Assembly: GCF_024519285.1 (NCBI RefSeq)
Contig: NZ_JAMZCY010000007.1
Coordinates: forward strand, 248,001-312,000
Length of the DNA stretch: 64,000 bases
Reading direction: 5' to 3'
DNA from: Cohnella sp. WQ 127256
GTDB taxonomy: Bacteria > Bacillota > Bacilli > Paenibacillales > Paenibacillaceae
How positions within the stretch are numbered: the stretch's first letter is position 1; the number at the start of each line of letters is the position of its first letter. Both the position numbers and the translations under genes were made by a program. Shown piece by piece: positions 16,197-24,567 of the stretch. The notes below the pieces were generated by a model. The model did not search any database, was not told the DNA's origin, and worked only from the letters and a program-made list of their open reading frames with translations.

Positions 16197-17105
16197 TTAC
16201 GGTTGTGGAGGCTCATCGCCGAGCATTTCTTGTAAATCCTCGGCATCATATGGTAGATCGTATTCCTGATCTTGATCTATGTCTGCTTCATCACCACCAT
16301 CAGTAGGTAGTTGTTGCTGCCCGCTGTCAGAGAGTATAGACTCGTCTTTTTTCGGACGTCCTCTTTTACGAACTGGTGCATCCGTAACTTCTTTGAGCGA
16401 TTTGCGCAGGGACAGGTGGAGCAACTCGACTTCCTTCCTGGCAAACTCCGTTCTTAATTGTTCAACTTCCAATTTCTTCTCATATTCCATACGCAGAAGA
16501 TCGATCTGATGCTGTTGCATCTGGCATTGTTGTTTGAGGGAGTGATTATCTTCCGTTATGTGATTTATTGTAGCTGGATAGTCCAAGGATAACCAATGAA
16601 TGCGTTCGCGTTTTATAGCTTCGATTTCTACCTCTCTATCAAGCAAGGATTTTTTTAATGTTGTGCAGAGCTCATCGAGAACGCTACTTTGCTTCTGAAG
16701 CTCGGTTAGATTTTTCTTGTGCTGATTTGCCTGCCCTTCTGTTTCAGTTAATTGGGATTCTAAATTTTTACGCAATTGCTCGTTTTGCTGTAGTTGCTGC
16801 TGTAGCTCGTCCGATGCTGTTATCCACTCTGCTTCTTTATGTGCCACCTCATCGGCTGTTTTCTTCATCATCTGCACGATGGTTTCTTGAATGCGTGTAA
16901 GGTTCTGCTCGATATATTCCAAATCGCTGGCATATCGCTTCGTACCGTCCTGATTCTTCAACTGGTGTAAATCATAGATAGAGAGCAGATGCTCAAACCA
17001 TTCCTTCTGCGTATCAAAGTCCGAGTCTTTGAAGAACTGGTTGATCTTTTCTTTAATTTCTGGTGCGACCTTTACCCCGAATGTTACATCTACCATAGCT
17101 TCCAC
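16197..17105 (-). CDS. Ribbon-helix-helix/coiled-coil/AT-hook DNA-binding protein
   Basis: 302 residues in three blocks. The N terminus (VTFGVKVAPEIKEKINQFF, residues 6-55) has the look of a ribbon-helix-helix or plasmid-partition DNA-binding domain. Residues about 65-245 form a long Gln/Glu/Lys-rich coiled coil. RKRGRPKKDE near 252 is a textbook AT-hook. A very acidic tail closes the protein. This order recalls KfrA-like plasmid proteins that bind their own promoter and organise DNA. AGGTTAAC repeats in front of the gene are candidate operators. GTG 17105 has AAGGAG four bases upstream; ATG 17096 is the alternative. It may help maintain or silence the element. Confidence 0.7.
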   Translation of the reverse strand: MEAMVDVTFGVKVAPEIKEKINQFFKDSDFDTQKEWFEHLLSIYDLHQLKNQDGTKRYASDLEYIEQNLTRIQETIVQMMKKTADEVAHKEAEWITASDELQQQLQQNEQLRKNLESQLTETEGQANQHKKNLTELQKQSSVLDELCTTLKKSLLDREVEIEAIKRERIHWLSLDYPATINHITEDNHSLKQQCQMQQHQIDLLRMEYEKKLEVEQLRTEFARKEVELLHLSLRKSLKEVTDAPVRKRGRPKKDESILSDSGQQQLPTDGGDEADIDQDQEYDLPYDAEDLQEMLGDEPPQP

Positions 17106-17120
17106 ACTTCTCCTTCGATA

Positions 17121-17175
17121 AGGTTAACGCAATACCCCTTGACTGGCTTGAGGTTAACCGGTTGTGGAAGTTAAC
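17121..17175. promoter_or_regulatory. Iterated GGTTAAC sites between the coiled-coil gene and hsdR
   Basis: AGGTTAAC occurs at 17121-17128 and 17151-17158, exactly 30 bp apart, and AGTTAACT at about 17169-17176. The middle copy extends to the palindrome GGTTAACC. Outside them CTTCCACA (about 17098) and TGTGGAAG (about 17163) form a wider inverted repeat. Helical phasing and position right before the DNA-binding protein gene suggest autoregulatory operators or a partition-like site. Confidence 0.55.
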
Positions 17176-17205
17176 TTGAATGAGGTCCTCGTTTTATGTA
17201 TACGC

Positions 17206-17218
17206 TTGGAATTTCCAA
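17206..17218. promoter_or_regulatory. Palindrome upstream of hsdR
   Basis: TTGGAA-T-TTCCAA is a perfect 6-bp inverted repeat about 90 bp before hsdR. It may be an operator; no matching regulator is identified. Confidence 0.35.
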
Positions 17219-17309
17219 TTATGAAGGTTTTTTAGGACGAGGTGTCGAATTAAGCCTATTAAACTATTACTATTGAACTAACTGTTCGTTACAGGAGGTA
17301 CAGCAATAG

Positions 17310-20300
17310 ATGGGCGGAAACTTTGGATTTCTTGAGAGTCGCTGGAACATATTGTCCGACCTAGGAGAGATGGCAGAACGGAATCTCTTTATTGATCCGA
17401 ATACATCATTAATTAAGCTCCGTATGTTCGGTGAAACGTTAACCAAATACATATACGCATTGGAAGAGATGGACGAGACTAGAGGGCTAACACAAGTTGA
17501 TCGATTGTCCCAATTGCAGCGGGACGATCTGTTGACCGATGAGGTCGTGGATATGCTCCATACGCTACGCAAAATAGGAAATAAAGCCGCACACGAAGCT
17601 GGCTACGGCTCGACCCGTGAAGCTCAGGCGCTGACTCAGCTTGGGTTCCGTCTTAGCGTGTGGTTTATGCAAGTATACGGTGACTGGGATTTTACACCGA
17701 TCGACTACGAAGAGCCTGTTCAAGAGGATAACTCAAGCAATCAAGAGCAACTGATTCAGCTAGCTCATTCCTATGAATCCAAGATGGAGCAAATTCAACA
17801 GGAGTTGGACACTCTACGTCAGCAGCAGACAACCGTCACCAATGAGGATAAGAAGAAACGTCACACTAAATCCAAGCAGATAGGAAGCGCATTTACGTTA
17901 ACTGAAGCCGAGACCAGGCTTATTGTCGATGAGAAGCTACGTCAAGCTGGTTGGGAAGTCGATTCACAGAAGCTTCGCTTTGGTCTTGGTGTTCGTCCGG
18001 AAAAGGGACGTAATCTCGCGATTGCAGAATGGGCGCTCAAGACCGGATTTGCGGACTATGCGCTATTTTGCGGCTTAGAGCTAGTCGGAATTGTTGAAGC
18101 CAAACGGATCAGTCGAAACGTAGAGGCAGATATCGCGCAAGCGAAAAAATATGCCATGCAGGTAGTTCGCCACGGCGACGAGATCATTCATGGACCATGG
18201 GGAAACTATCAGGTTCCATTCTTGTTTTCCACGAATGGGCGTCCGTACCTGGAACAGCTCAAGCATATGTCAGGTATATGGTTCCTTGACGCACGTAAGT
18301 CTACGAATCATCCACGTCCATTGCAAGCTTGGTATTCGCCGCACGGGCTGAAGAGTTTGTTGCAGCAGAATATGGAGGAAGCAGGCAAAGCCCTGAAGGA
18401 TGAGACATTGGATTATCTCAAGCTGCGTCCGTATCAAGAGGATGCCATCTTGTCCGTTGAACATGCGATTGAAACAGGAGAACGTAATATGCTGCTCGCG
18501 ATGGCGACAGGTACAGGGAAAACGAGAATGGCGATCGGTCTTATATACCGTCTTATTAAACATAATCGCTTCAAGCGTATTCTCTTCCTCGTCGATCGTT
18601 CAGCGCTTGGTCGTCAAGCTGAGGCGGCTTTCAAGGATTCCAAGCTGGAGAGCTATCATTCATTTACTGAGATTTTTGAGCTTCACACATTGGATGATAA
18701 GAAGCCCAATCAAGAGACCAAAGTCCAGATTGCTACCGTACAGGGAATGGTCAAACGGTTATTTTACAGTGAATCAGATGATACGGATATCCCTTCGGTT
18801 GATCAATATGACTGCATAATCGTTGATGAAGCCCATCGTGGCTATACGCTTGATAAAGAAATGTCCGAGCTTGAACTAGAGTTTCGAGACCATGAGGATT
18901 ATGTAAGCAAGTATCGCAAGGTACTGGACTATTTCGACGCGGTACGAATTGGGTTGACGGCTACGCCAGCTCTACATACGGTTGAAATATTCGGGCGCCC
19001 GGTATACAACTACTCGTACCGAGAAGCTGTCATCGACGGTTATTTGATTGATCATGAACCGCCAATGCAATTCGAAACTCAGCTGAAGAAACACGGGATT
19101 AAGTGGCAGGTAGGAGAAGAGGTTGCGGTGTATGATATCTCTTCCGGTAATATCGATAAGGAAATGCTACAGGACGAGATTAACCTTGAAGTCACTCAAT
19201 TCAACAAAACCGTTATTACGGAGAATTTTAACCGTGTCATACTGGAAGAACTCACAAAGTATATCGATCCTGAATCGGAAGGGAAGACACTCATCTTCGC
19301 GGCAACGGATGATCATGCGGATATGGTTGTTCGGATATTTAAAGAGGAGCTTGAGAAGGTCTACGGCGCGGTAGACGACAATGCGGTTCTGAAAATCACG
19401 GGTTCGATCAAAGATCCGCTTCATGCGATCAAGTTGTTTAAAAATGAGCGAATGCCTAGTATTGTTGTTACAGTCGATCTGTTGACGACAGGTATTGATA
19501 TTCCGAGCATTACGAATCTTGTGTTTCTTCGCCGTGTTCGTTCAAGGATTTTGTACGAGCAGATGCTTGGAAGAGCAACTAGACGTTGTGATGAGATTGA
19601 GAAAGACCATTTTATGATCTATGACGCTGTTGGGATTTACGAGAGCTTGAAGCCGTACACGGATATGAAGCCAGTCGTGACCAAACCGACTGTAACACTG
19701 GATGTACTCGCAGAAGAGCTTGCTCAACTCGAGAGTGAAGAACAGGGAAAGCAGCACAAGGACGAGATCATTGCCAAGATACAACGCAAGAAGCGTACCT
19801 GGACGGCTAAGGATCAAGAGGACTTTAAGGCGCTGTCCGGCGGAATGAGTATCGAACAATTTATCGCTGATCTGAAGAACATGAGTCCACTTCAGGCAGG
19901 TGCTGACTTACAGGGAAAGAAAACGCTCGTCGGATTTATCGATGAGAATCGCGGTAGGTCCCATCGAATTTATATTTCTGAACATGAGGATAAGCTGATC
20001 TCGACCACGCGAGGTTATGGCAATGCCCAGAAACCGGAGGATTATTTAGAAGGGTTCCATTCCTTCATAAAAGAGAATTTAAACCTTATTCCAGCCCTCA
20101 CGATTATTTGTACGCGTCCGAATGATCTGACACGCGATGAGCTGCGGAAGCTTCGTGTAGCGCTAGATCAGCAAGGCTACTCAGAGAAAACGCTACAGGC
20201 GGCATGGCGGGACGCGAAGAATGAAGATATCGCGGCGGACATTATCAGCTTTATCCGTCAGCAAGCGTTGGGCGACCCATTAATTAGCCATGAAGAGCGC

Positions 20301-20558
20301 ATTGAGGGTGCGATGAAAAAGATATATGATATGAAAGTCTGGTCGAAGGTCCAGAAGGACTGGTTGAAGCGTATTGAGAAGCAACTGCTACAGGAATCGG
20401 TGCTGGACCCAAACCCGGAGAAGGCATTCGAAGTTGAGCCGTTTAAGAGCAAGGGCGGCTACAAGCAGCTGAATAAGATTTTCGACGGCGAGATGGAGAC
20501 AATTGTAACGACAATCAATACAGCGCTATACACACCACGAAAGAGGGATCTTGCATAA
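17310..20558 (+). CDS. hsdR: Type I restriction endonuclease, R (motor/nuclease) subunit
   Basis: 1082 residues. An N-terminal helical DUF4145-like domain (about 1-130) and a coiled stretch precede the PD-(D/E)XK nuclease (FADYALFCGLELVGIVEAKR, about 245-266). The SF2 translocase follows, with Walker A MATGTGKT near 397, VDEAHRG near 505 and GLTATPA near 548, then the helicase C domain and a helical C terminus that docks on HsdM. It cuts DNA lacking the methylation set by HsdM/HsdS. Length and order are normal and the gene is intact. AGGAGG lies eleven bases before ATG 17310. The hsdM start follows the stop directly. Confidence 0.96.
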   Translation: MGGNFGFLESRWNILSDLGEMAERNLFIDPNTSLIKLRMFGETLTKYIYALEEMDETRGLTQVDRLSQLQRDDLLTDEVVDMLHTLRKIGNKAAHEAGYGSTREAQALTQLGFRLSVWFMQVYGDWDFTPIDYEEPVQEDNSSNQEQLIQLAHSYESKMEQIQQELDTLRQQQTTVTNEDKKKRHTKSKQIGSAFTLTEAETRLIVDEKLRQAGWEVDSQKLRFGLGVRPEKGRNLAIAEWALKTGFADYALFCGLELVGIVEAKRISRNVEADIAQAKKYAMQVVRHGDEIIHGPWGNYQVPFLFSTNGRPYLEQLKHMSGIWFLDARKSTNHPRPLQAWYSPHGLKSLLQQNMEEAGKALKDETLDYLKLRPYQEDAILSVEHAIETGERNMLLAMATGTGKTRMAIGLIYRLIKHNRFKRILFLVDRSALGRQAEAAFKDSKLESYHSFTEIFELHTLDDKKPNQETKVQIATVQGMVKRLFYSESDDTDIPSVDQYDCIIVDEAHRGYTLDKEMSELELEFRDHEDYVSKYRKVLDYFDAVRIGLTATPALHTVEIFGRPVYNYSYREAVIDGYLIDHEPPMQFETQLKKHGIKWQVGEEVAVYDISSGNIDKEMLQDEINLEVTQFNKTVITENFNRVILEELTKYIDPESEGKTLIFAATDDHADMVVRIFKEELEKVYGAVDDNAVLKITGSIKDPLHAIKLFKNERMPSIVVTVDLLTTGIDIPSITNLVFLRRVRSRILYEQMLGRATRRCDEIEKDHFMIYDAVGIYESLKPYTDMKPVVTKPTVTLDVLAEELAQLESEEQGKQHKDEIIAKIQRKKRTWTAKDQEDFKALSGGMSIEQFIADLKNMSPLQAGADLQGKKTLVGFIDENRGRSHRIYISEHEDKLISTTRGYGNAQKPEDYLEGFHSFIKENLNLIPALTIICTRPNDLTRDELRKLRVALDQQGYSEKTLQAAWRDAKNEDIAADIISFIRQQALGDPLISHEERIEGAMKKIYDMKVWSKVQKDWLKRIEKQLLQESVLDPNPEKAFEVEPFKSKGGYKQLNKIFDGEMETIVTTINTALYTPRKRDLA

Positions 20559-22046
20559 ATGGGTAATCAGGATATTGTACAGAAGCTTTGGAACTTGTGT
20601 AACGTACTGCGTGATGATGGCATCACGTATCATCAATATGTGACTGAACTGACGTACTTGCTATTTTTGAAAATGATGAAGGAAACCGACAACGAAACCA
20701 TTCTGCCCGAGGAGTATCGTTGGGATTCCTTGACCACTCGGCACGGAACAGTATTGCAGCAACATTACCGCAAGTTGCTCCTTGATCTCGGCATACAAGG
20801 TAACGAGATTATTAAGCAGATTTACTTGAATGCATCTTCGAACATTAACGAACCGAAAAACTTAGAGAAAATCATTACGTCTATTGATCAGCTTGATTGG
20901 TACAGCGCGAAGGAAGAAGGACTCGGTGATCTGTACGAGGGACTATTGGAGAAGAATGCTAGTGAGACGAAATCAGGAGCGGGGCAATATTTTACGCCTC
21001 GTCCGTTGATTGATGTCATTGTAAAGCTGGTAGACCCGCAGCCAGGCGAGCGTTGTAACGACCCTGCCGCAGGGACGTTCGGTTTCATGATCGCAGCGGA
21101 TCGGCATGTACGTAGCAAAACAGATGATTATTTCGATCTTGGTGAAAAGGATGCTGAGTTCCAGAAAAATAAAGCGTTCACCGGAGTCGAATTAGTCAAG
21201 GATACGCACCGTTTGGCGATGATGAACGCGATGCTGCACGATATTCATGGTGAGATCATGTTGGGTGATACACTCTCTAACGATGGAGAAAGCCTGAAAA
21301 ACTTCGACGTTATCATGACGAATCCACCGTTCGGTACGAAGCAAGGCGGAGAACGTCCGACTCGTGACGACTTAACATTCACGACAACGAACAAACAGCT
21401 GAATTTCCTTCAGCATATTTACCGTGCCTTGCGAGCGAATGGTACAGCGCGCTCGGCGGTTGTCCTTCCGGACAATGTGTTGTTTGAAAGCGGAGTGGGT
21501 GCTAAGATTCGTGCTGACTTGATGGACAAATGCAACCTGCATACGATTTTGCGTTTACCGACAGGGATTTTCTACGCGCAAGGTGTGAAAACGAACGTAT
21601 TATTCTTTACGCGTGAGAAGACGGATAAGGATAGCACGAAGGATGTATGGGTCTATGATCTGCGCACGAATATGCCAAGCTTCGGCAAGCGTACACCGCT
21701 GACAAAGGCTCACTTTGACGCATTCGTGACGGCGTATACTGCTGAGAATCGTACGAAAGTAGAGGATGAACGGTTTAACGTATTTACACGTGCGGAGATC
21801 TGCAAGAAGGATGACAGCCTGGATATTGGCTTGATTGCAGATGAATCGCTGTCTGCTTATGACAATCTCCCTGACCCAATCGATTCGGCAGAAGAAGCGA
21901 TGGCTAAGCTAGAAGAAGCGTTAGCGTTACTCGGAGAAGTCGTAGCAGAATTGAGGGCTGTTGAGACAAAACAGAATGCTTACGAAGAAAGCAAACAGGA
22001 ATTGTTAAAAGTCGCGGAAACAACCGGGGTATACAACAATGAGTAA
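20559..22046 (+). CDS. hsdM: Type I restriction-modification DNA methyltransferase, M subunit
   Basis: 495 residues. The N-terminal helical HsdM domain (about 5-130) precedes an N6-adenine methyltransferase domain with GAGQYFTPRPLID near 142, the S-adenosylmethionine motif DPAAGTFGFM near 168 (commonly DPACGTGGF in the family) and catalytic NPPFGT near 256. With HsdS it protects the host genome and forms the core to which HsdR binds. ATG immediately follows the hsdR stop with GAGGGATCTTGC in front; the gene overlaps hsdS by eight bases. All three subunits are therefore made from one message. Confidence 0.96.
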   Translation: MGNQDIVQKLWNLCNVLRDDGITYHQYVTELTYLLFLKMMKETDNETILPEEYRWDSLTTRHGTVLQQHYRKLLLDLGIQGNEIIKQIYLNASSNINEPKNLEKIITSIDQLDWYSAKEEGLGDLYEGLLEKNASETKSGAGQYFTPRPLIDVIVKLVDPQPGERCNDPAAGTFGFMIAADRHVRSKTDDYFDLGEKDAEFQKNKAFTGVELVKDTHRLAMMNAMLHDIHGEIMLGDTLSNDGESLKNFDVIMTNPPFGTKQGGERPTRDDLTFTTTNKQLNFLQHIYRALRANGTARSAVVLPDNVLFESGVGAKIRADLMDKCNLHTILRLPTGIFYAQGVKTNVLFFTREKTDKDSTKDVWVYDLRTNMPSFGKRTPLTKAHFDAFVTAYTAENRTKVEDERFNVFTRAEICKKDDSLDIGLIADESLSAYDNLPDPIDSAEEAMAKLEEALALLGEVVAELRAVETKQNAYEESKQELLKVAETTGVYNNE

Positions 22047-23481
22047 GAAAAGCGCGAAGTCGGTTGAAGAGTTGCTGAAAGATGCTCTGGTTCCGGAAGA
22101 GGAACAGCCTTATAAAGTGCCTGAGAATTGGGTTTGGATTAAGCTTTCTTCTTGCTTAGAAAAAGTGGAGTATGGTTATACTGCATCATCAACATCTGAT
22201 CAAGTAGGTCCCCATTATCTAAGAATTACAGATATTCAAGATAACTCTGTTAATTGGGGTAGTGTTCCTTTTTGTGAAATTTCAGAGAGAGATACTGAGA
22301 AGTATCTGCTTTCATCAAATGATATTGTTGTAGCCAGAACTGGGGCAACTACAGGAAAGAGTTATTTAATCAAGGAGCCACCACATTCTGTGTTTGCTTC
22401 ATACTTAATTAGGCTTAGAACAAGCTCCGTAATTACTCCTGAATTTTTATGGAGTTACATGAAGAGTCCAATGTATTGGAATCAAATAACAGTAGTAAAA
22501 AAAGGTAGCGCTCAACCAGGTGCTAACGCTCAAATATTAGGTGGACTTGCAGTGCCACTCCCTTCTTTAAACGAACAAAAACGAATTGCCGACAAAGTCA
22601 AAAGACTGCTGGACAAAATCAATCAAGCCAAACAATTAATTGAGAGTATTCCTTCAAATACGTTGGAGATACGCCAGGCAATATTGAAGAAAGCTTTTCA
22701 AGGAGAGTTGACTAGGCAGTGGAGAAAAGACAATAACGTTTCAAGATTAACTAATTGGACAAAAGATAGAACTGAAACAGCTCTTAGTCAATCGATACCT
22801 ATCTATTCGATTCCAAATGAATGGAACTGGGCTCTATCAAAAGATTTATTTTCATTTGTTACAAGTGGTTCAAGAGGCTGGGCTCAATATTATTCTGAAA
22901 CGGGACCTTTATTTATCAGAATAGGAAACCTAAATAGAAATAGCATTGAAATTGATTTAACGTCAGAACAGCATGTATCACCTCCAGATGGTGCGGAGGG
23001 AACCAGAACCAAAGTTCAACGGAACGATATCTTAGTATCTATTACTGGAGATGTGGGAATGATCGGATTGGTCCCCGATGAGTTTCCTGATGCTTATATT
23101 AATCAACATGTTGCTCTCGCAAGACCATTGCAAGGTATTTGTCCTGAATACGTTGCTTGCTTCTTTGCTTCCAGAGAAGGTGGCTATAAACAATTTCTTA
23201 AGAGGCAAAGAGGAGCAACTAAAGCTGGTTTAGGACTAGAAGATATTCGCTCGATATGGGTTCCCTTACCATCGTTTGCTGAACAAAAAGAAATAGTTAA
23301 TAAGATAAATTCTCTTTTTACCACGATTGACTATGTAGATGCAAATAGAGATAAAATTAATGACATAATTGAATTTTTGCCGCAATCAATTATGACAAAA
23401 GCTTTTAGAGGAGATCTAGATACAAACTATTTAACAGAAGAAAATGCAATGGATTTGCTTGAACAAATTGTCAGACAATAA
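22039..23481 (+). CDS. hsdS: Type I restriction-modification specificity subunit
   Basis: 480 residues with the usual two half-repeats. Target-recognition domain 1 spans about 25-190 (ending LPSLNEQKRIADKVKRLLDKI), followed by conserved helices (AILKKAFQGELTRQWR). Domain 2 spans about 250-420 (ending LPSFAEQKEIVNKINSLF), with a matching last helix region (IMTKAFRGDL). The two domains read the two halves of a bipartite target. The base composition is clearly richer in A+T than hsdR/hsdM, which is common for hsdS because target domains are exchanged between strains. The recognition sequence cannot be predicted. A terminator follows. Confidence 0.95.
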   Translation: MSKKSAKSVEELLKDALVPEEEQPYKVPENWVWIKLSSCLEKVEYGYTASSTSDQVGPHYLRITDIQDNSVNWGSVPFCEISERDTEKYLLSSNDIVVARTGATTGKSYLIKEPPHSVFASYLIRLRTSSVITPEFLWSYMKSPMYWNQITVVKKGSAQPGANAQILGGLAVPLPSLNEQKRIADKVKRLLDKINQAKQLIESIPSNTLEIRQAILKKAFQGELTRQWRKDNNVSRLTNWTKDRTETALSQSIPIYSIPNEWNWALSKDLFSFVTSGSRGWAQYYSETGPLFIRIGNLNRNSIEIDLTSEQHVSPPDGAEGTRTKVQRNDILVSITGDVGMIGLVPDEFPDAYINQHVALARPLQGICPEYVACFFASREGGYKQFLKRQRGATKAGLGLEDIRSIWVPLPSFAEQKEIVNKINSLFTTIDYVDANRDKINDIIEFLPQSIMTKAFRGDLDTNYLTEENAMDLLEQIVRQ

Positions 23482-23495
23482 GTGCTCAATAGAGT

Positions 23496-23556
23496 ATAAA
23501 TTTAAGATCGAAAAAGCCCGCGCGAAGCGTAGGGTTTTTCGATCTTAAATTTATTT
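23496..23556 (+). terminator. Long hairpin terminator after hsdS
   Basis: Arms of about 20 bp (ATAAATTTAAGATCGAAAAA at 23496-23515 and its complement ending near 23553) plus CCC/GGG enclose a GC-rich loop. The right arm gives T-runs. It abuts the end of the spoVR remnant. Confidence 0.8.
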
Positions 23557-23838
23557 ACGGCTCACTTTCTTCCCATCATACGCAATAAGCAAACTTTTAC
23601 ACTCCACAATTGTCTCGAGATAAACAGATTTCCCTCTCAACTAATAAATATAAGGGAGCGTACGCTCACATACTTCAAATCAAGTTCAGCGGATTCGAAC
23701 TGGTGCAGCAAGTAAAGCTCTCCATTGCGCAATTAATCCCCATATCCCCATCTTTTACAATTAGAAAAGGGACGCTGCCATTCACTCGCGAATAAGCGAG
23801 CTGATCACGTATGTTCTCCCATGATTTATCCGTTGATA
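23555..23838 (-). pseudogene. spoVR: Decayed second copy of the spoVR 3' end inside the element
   Basis: On the minus strand this encodes TDKSWENIRDQLAYSRVNG, which aligns with TDKGWEHIRDQLVYSRVNG of the true SpoVR half. After frameshifts it continues as GELYLLHQFESAELDLKYV and GKSVYLET ... YDGKKVSRK, matching the true C terminus up to the stop (TAA at 23557-23555). At least two frameshifts and internal stops make it non-functional, and the sequence is clearly diverged from the copy at 3380-3949. Homology begins about 100 codons downstream of the att core, so it is not a simple duplicate of the junction. It lies between hsdS and the Uma2 gene, 0.7 kb from the right end. Confidence 0.85.
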
Positions 23839-23875
23839 ATGAACGAGTAAAAATTAGCAACGATCCGTTTGATCA

Positions 23876-23884
23876 TGGTACAAT
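23876..23884 (+). promoter_or_regulatory. Extended -10 promoter of the Uma2 gene
   Basis: TGGTACAAT (TGn plus TACAAT) about 44 bp before the GTG start, without a good -35 box. Confidence 0.45.
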
Positions 23885-23927
23885 TAGTAAAAGTTCAAAC
23901 GCAAGATCAGAAAGGAGGTCGAACATT

Positions 23928-24491
23928 GTGTCAAATCCAGATGAGAAGAAAATCCATACCTATCAAGATTGGCTGACCTGGGACGGAACGTGGGAGTTAA
24001 TAAACGGCAAAGCCTATAATATGTCGCCGGCTCCAACCTCATTGCATCAGTTTATTGTTGGTGAGCTTCATTTCGCTCTAAGGACATTCTTTCAGAATCG
24101 GAGTTGCTATGTGTTCGTTGCTCCATTTGATGTGTTCTTCAGCGAGAGTGAAGATTATCAGTCACCTGATCAAGTCACGCAACCGGATATTTCGGTTGTT
24201 TGCTCTAAGGACCAAATATCCAAGAACGGTTGTCACGGTGCGCCGACTATAATCATTGAAGTTCTGTCACCTTCCACTGCATTGAAGGACTTTAATGAAA
24301 AGTTCAACTTATATCAAAAGCATGGGGTGCAAGAATATTGGATTGTCGATCCTGGGAATCGAACGGTTCATGTATATGCGATACAGGACGGAAGCTACCA
24401 GGTGCGTCATTTATATACGGAGCAGGAAACAATCCGATCCATTGTCTTTAAAGATTTACAAGTGCCTATGAACAGACTGTTCAGTCTATAA
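23928..24491 (+). CDS. Uma2-family (DUF820) putative endonuclease
   Basis: 187 residues of the PD-(D/E)XK-like Uma2 family. Motifs in order: TWELINGKAYNMSPAPTSLHQ (substrate-facing glutamate and histidine), QPDISVVC with the catalytic Asp, IIIEVLSPSTALKDFNEKF with Glu and downstream Lys, then GVQEYWIVDP typical of the family end. The biological role of Uma2 proteins is unsettled; they are abundant in genomes rich in mobile DNA. GTG 23928 is chosen because AAAGGAGGT ends eight bases earlier; a longer frame from 23811 overlaps the spoVR remnant. It is monocistronic with its own promoter and terminator and is the last gene of the element. Confidence 0.88.
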   Translation: MSNPDEKKIHTYQDWLTWDGTWELINGKAYNMSPAPTSLHQFIVGELHFALRTFFQNRSCYVFVAPFDVFFSESEDYQSPDQVTQPDISVVCSKDQISKNGCHGAPTIIIEVLSPSTALKDFNEKFNLYQKHGVQEYWIVDPGNRTVHVYAIQDGSYQVRHLYTEQETIRSIVFKDLQVPMNRLFSL

Positions 24492-24507
24492 TAACAAATA
24501 CAATTCG

Positions 24508-24541
24508 CCGGCGAGATATACTCTCGACCGGTTATTTTTTG
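24508..24541 (+). terminator. Intrinsic terminator after the Uma2 gene
   Basis: CCGG-C-GAGA (24508-24516) pairs with TCTC-GA-CCGG (24522-24531), followed by TTATTTTTT. It lies just before the right inverted repeat. Confidence 0.82.
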
Positions 24542-24554
24542 TCCCCAGAAATCT

Positions 24555-24567
24555 AAGCACCTTAGCT
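24555..24567. repeat. Right terminal inverted repeat of the element
   Basis: AAGCACCTTAGCT, the exact reverse complement of 3969-3981. Confidence 0.85.
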
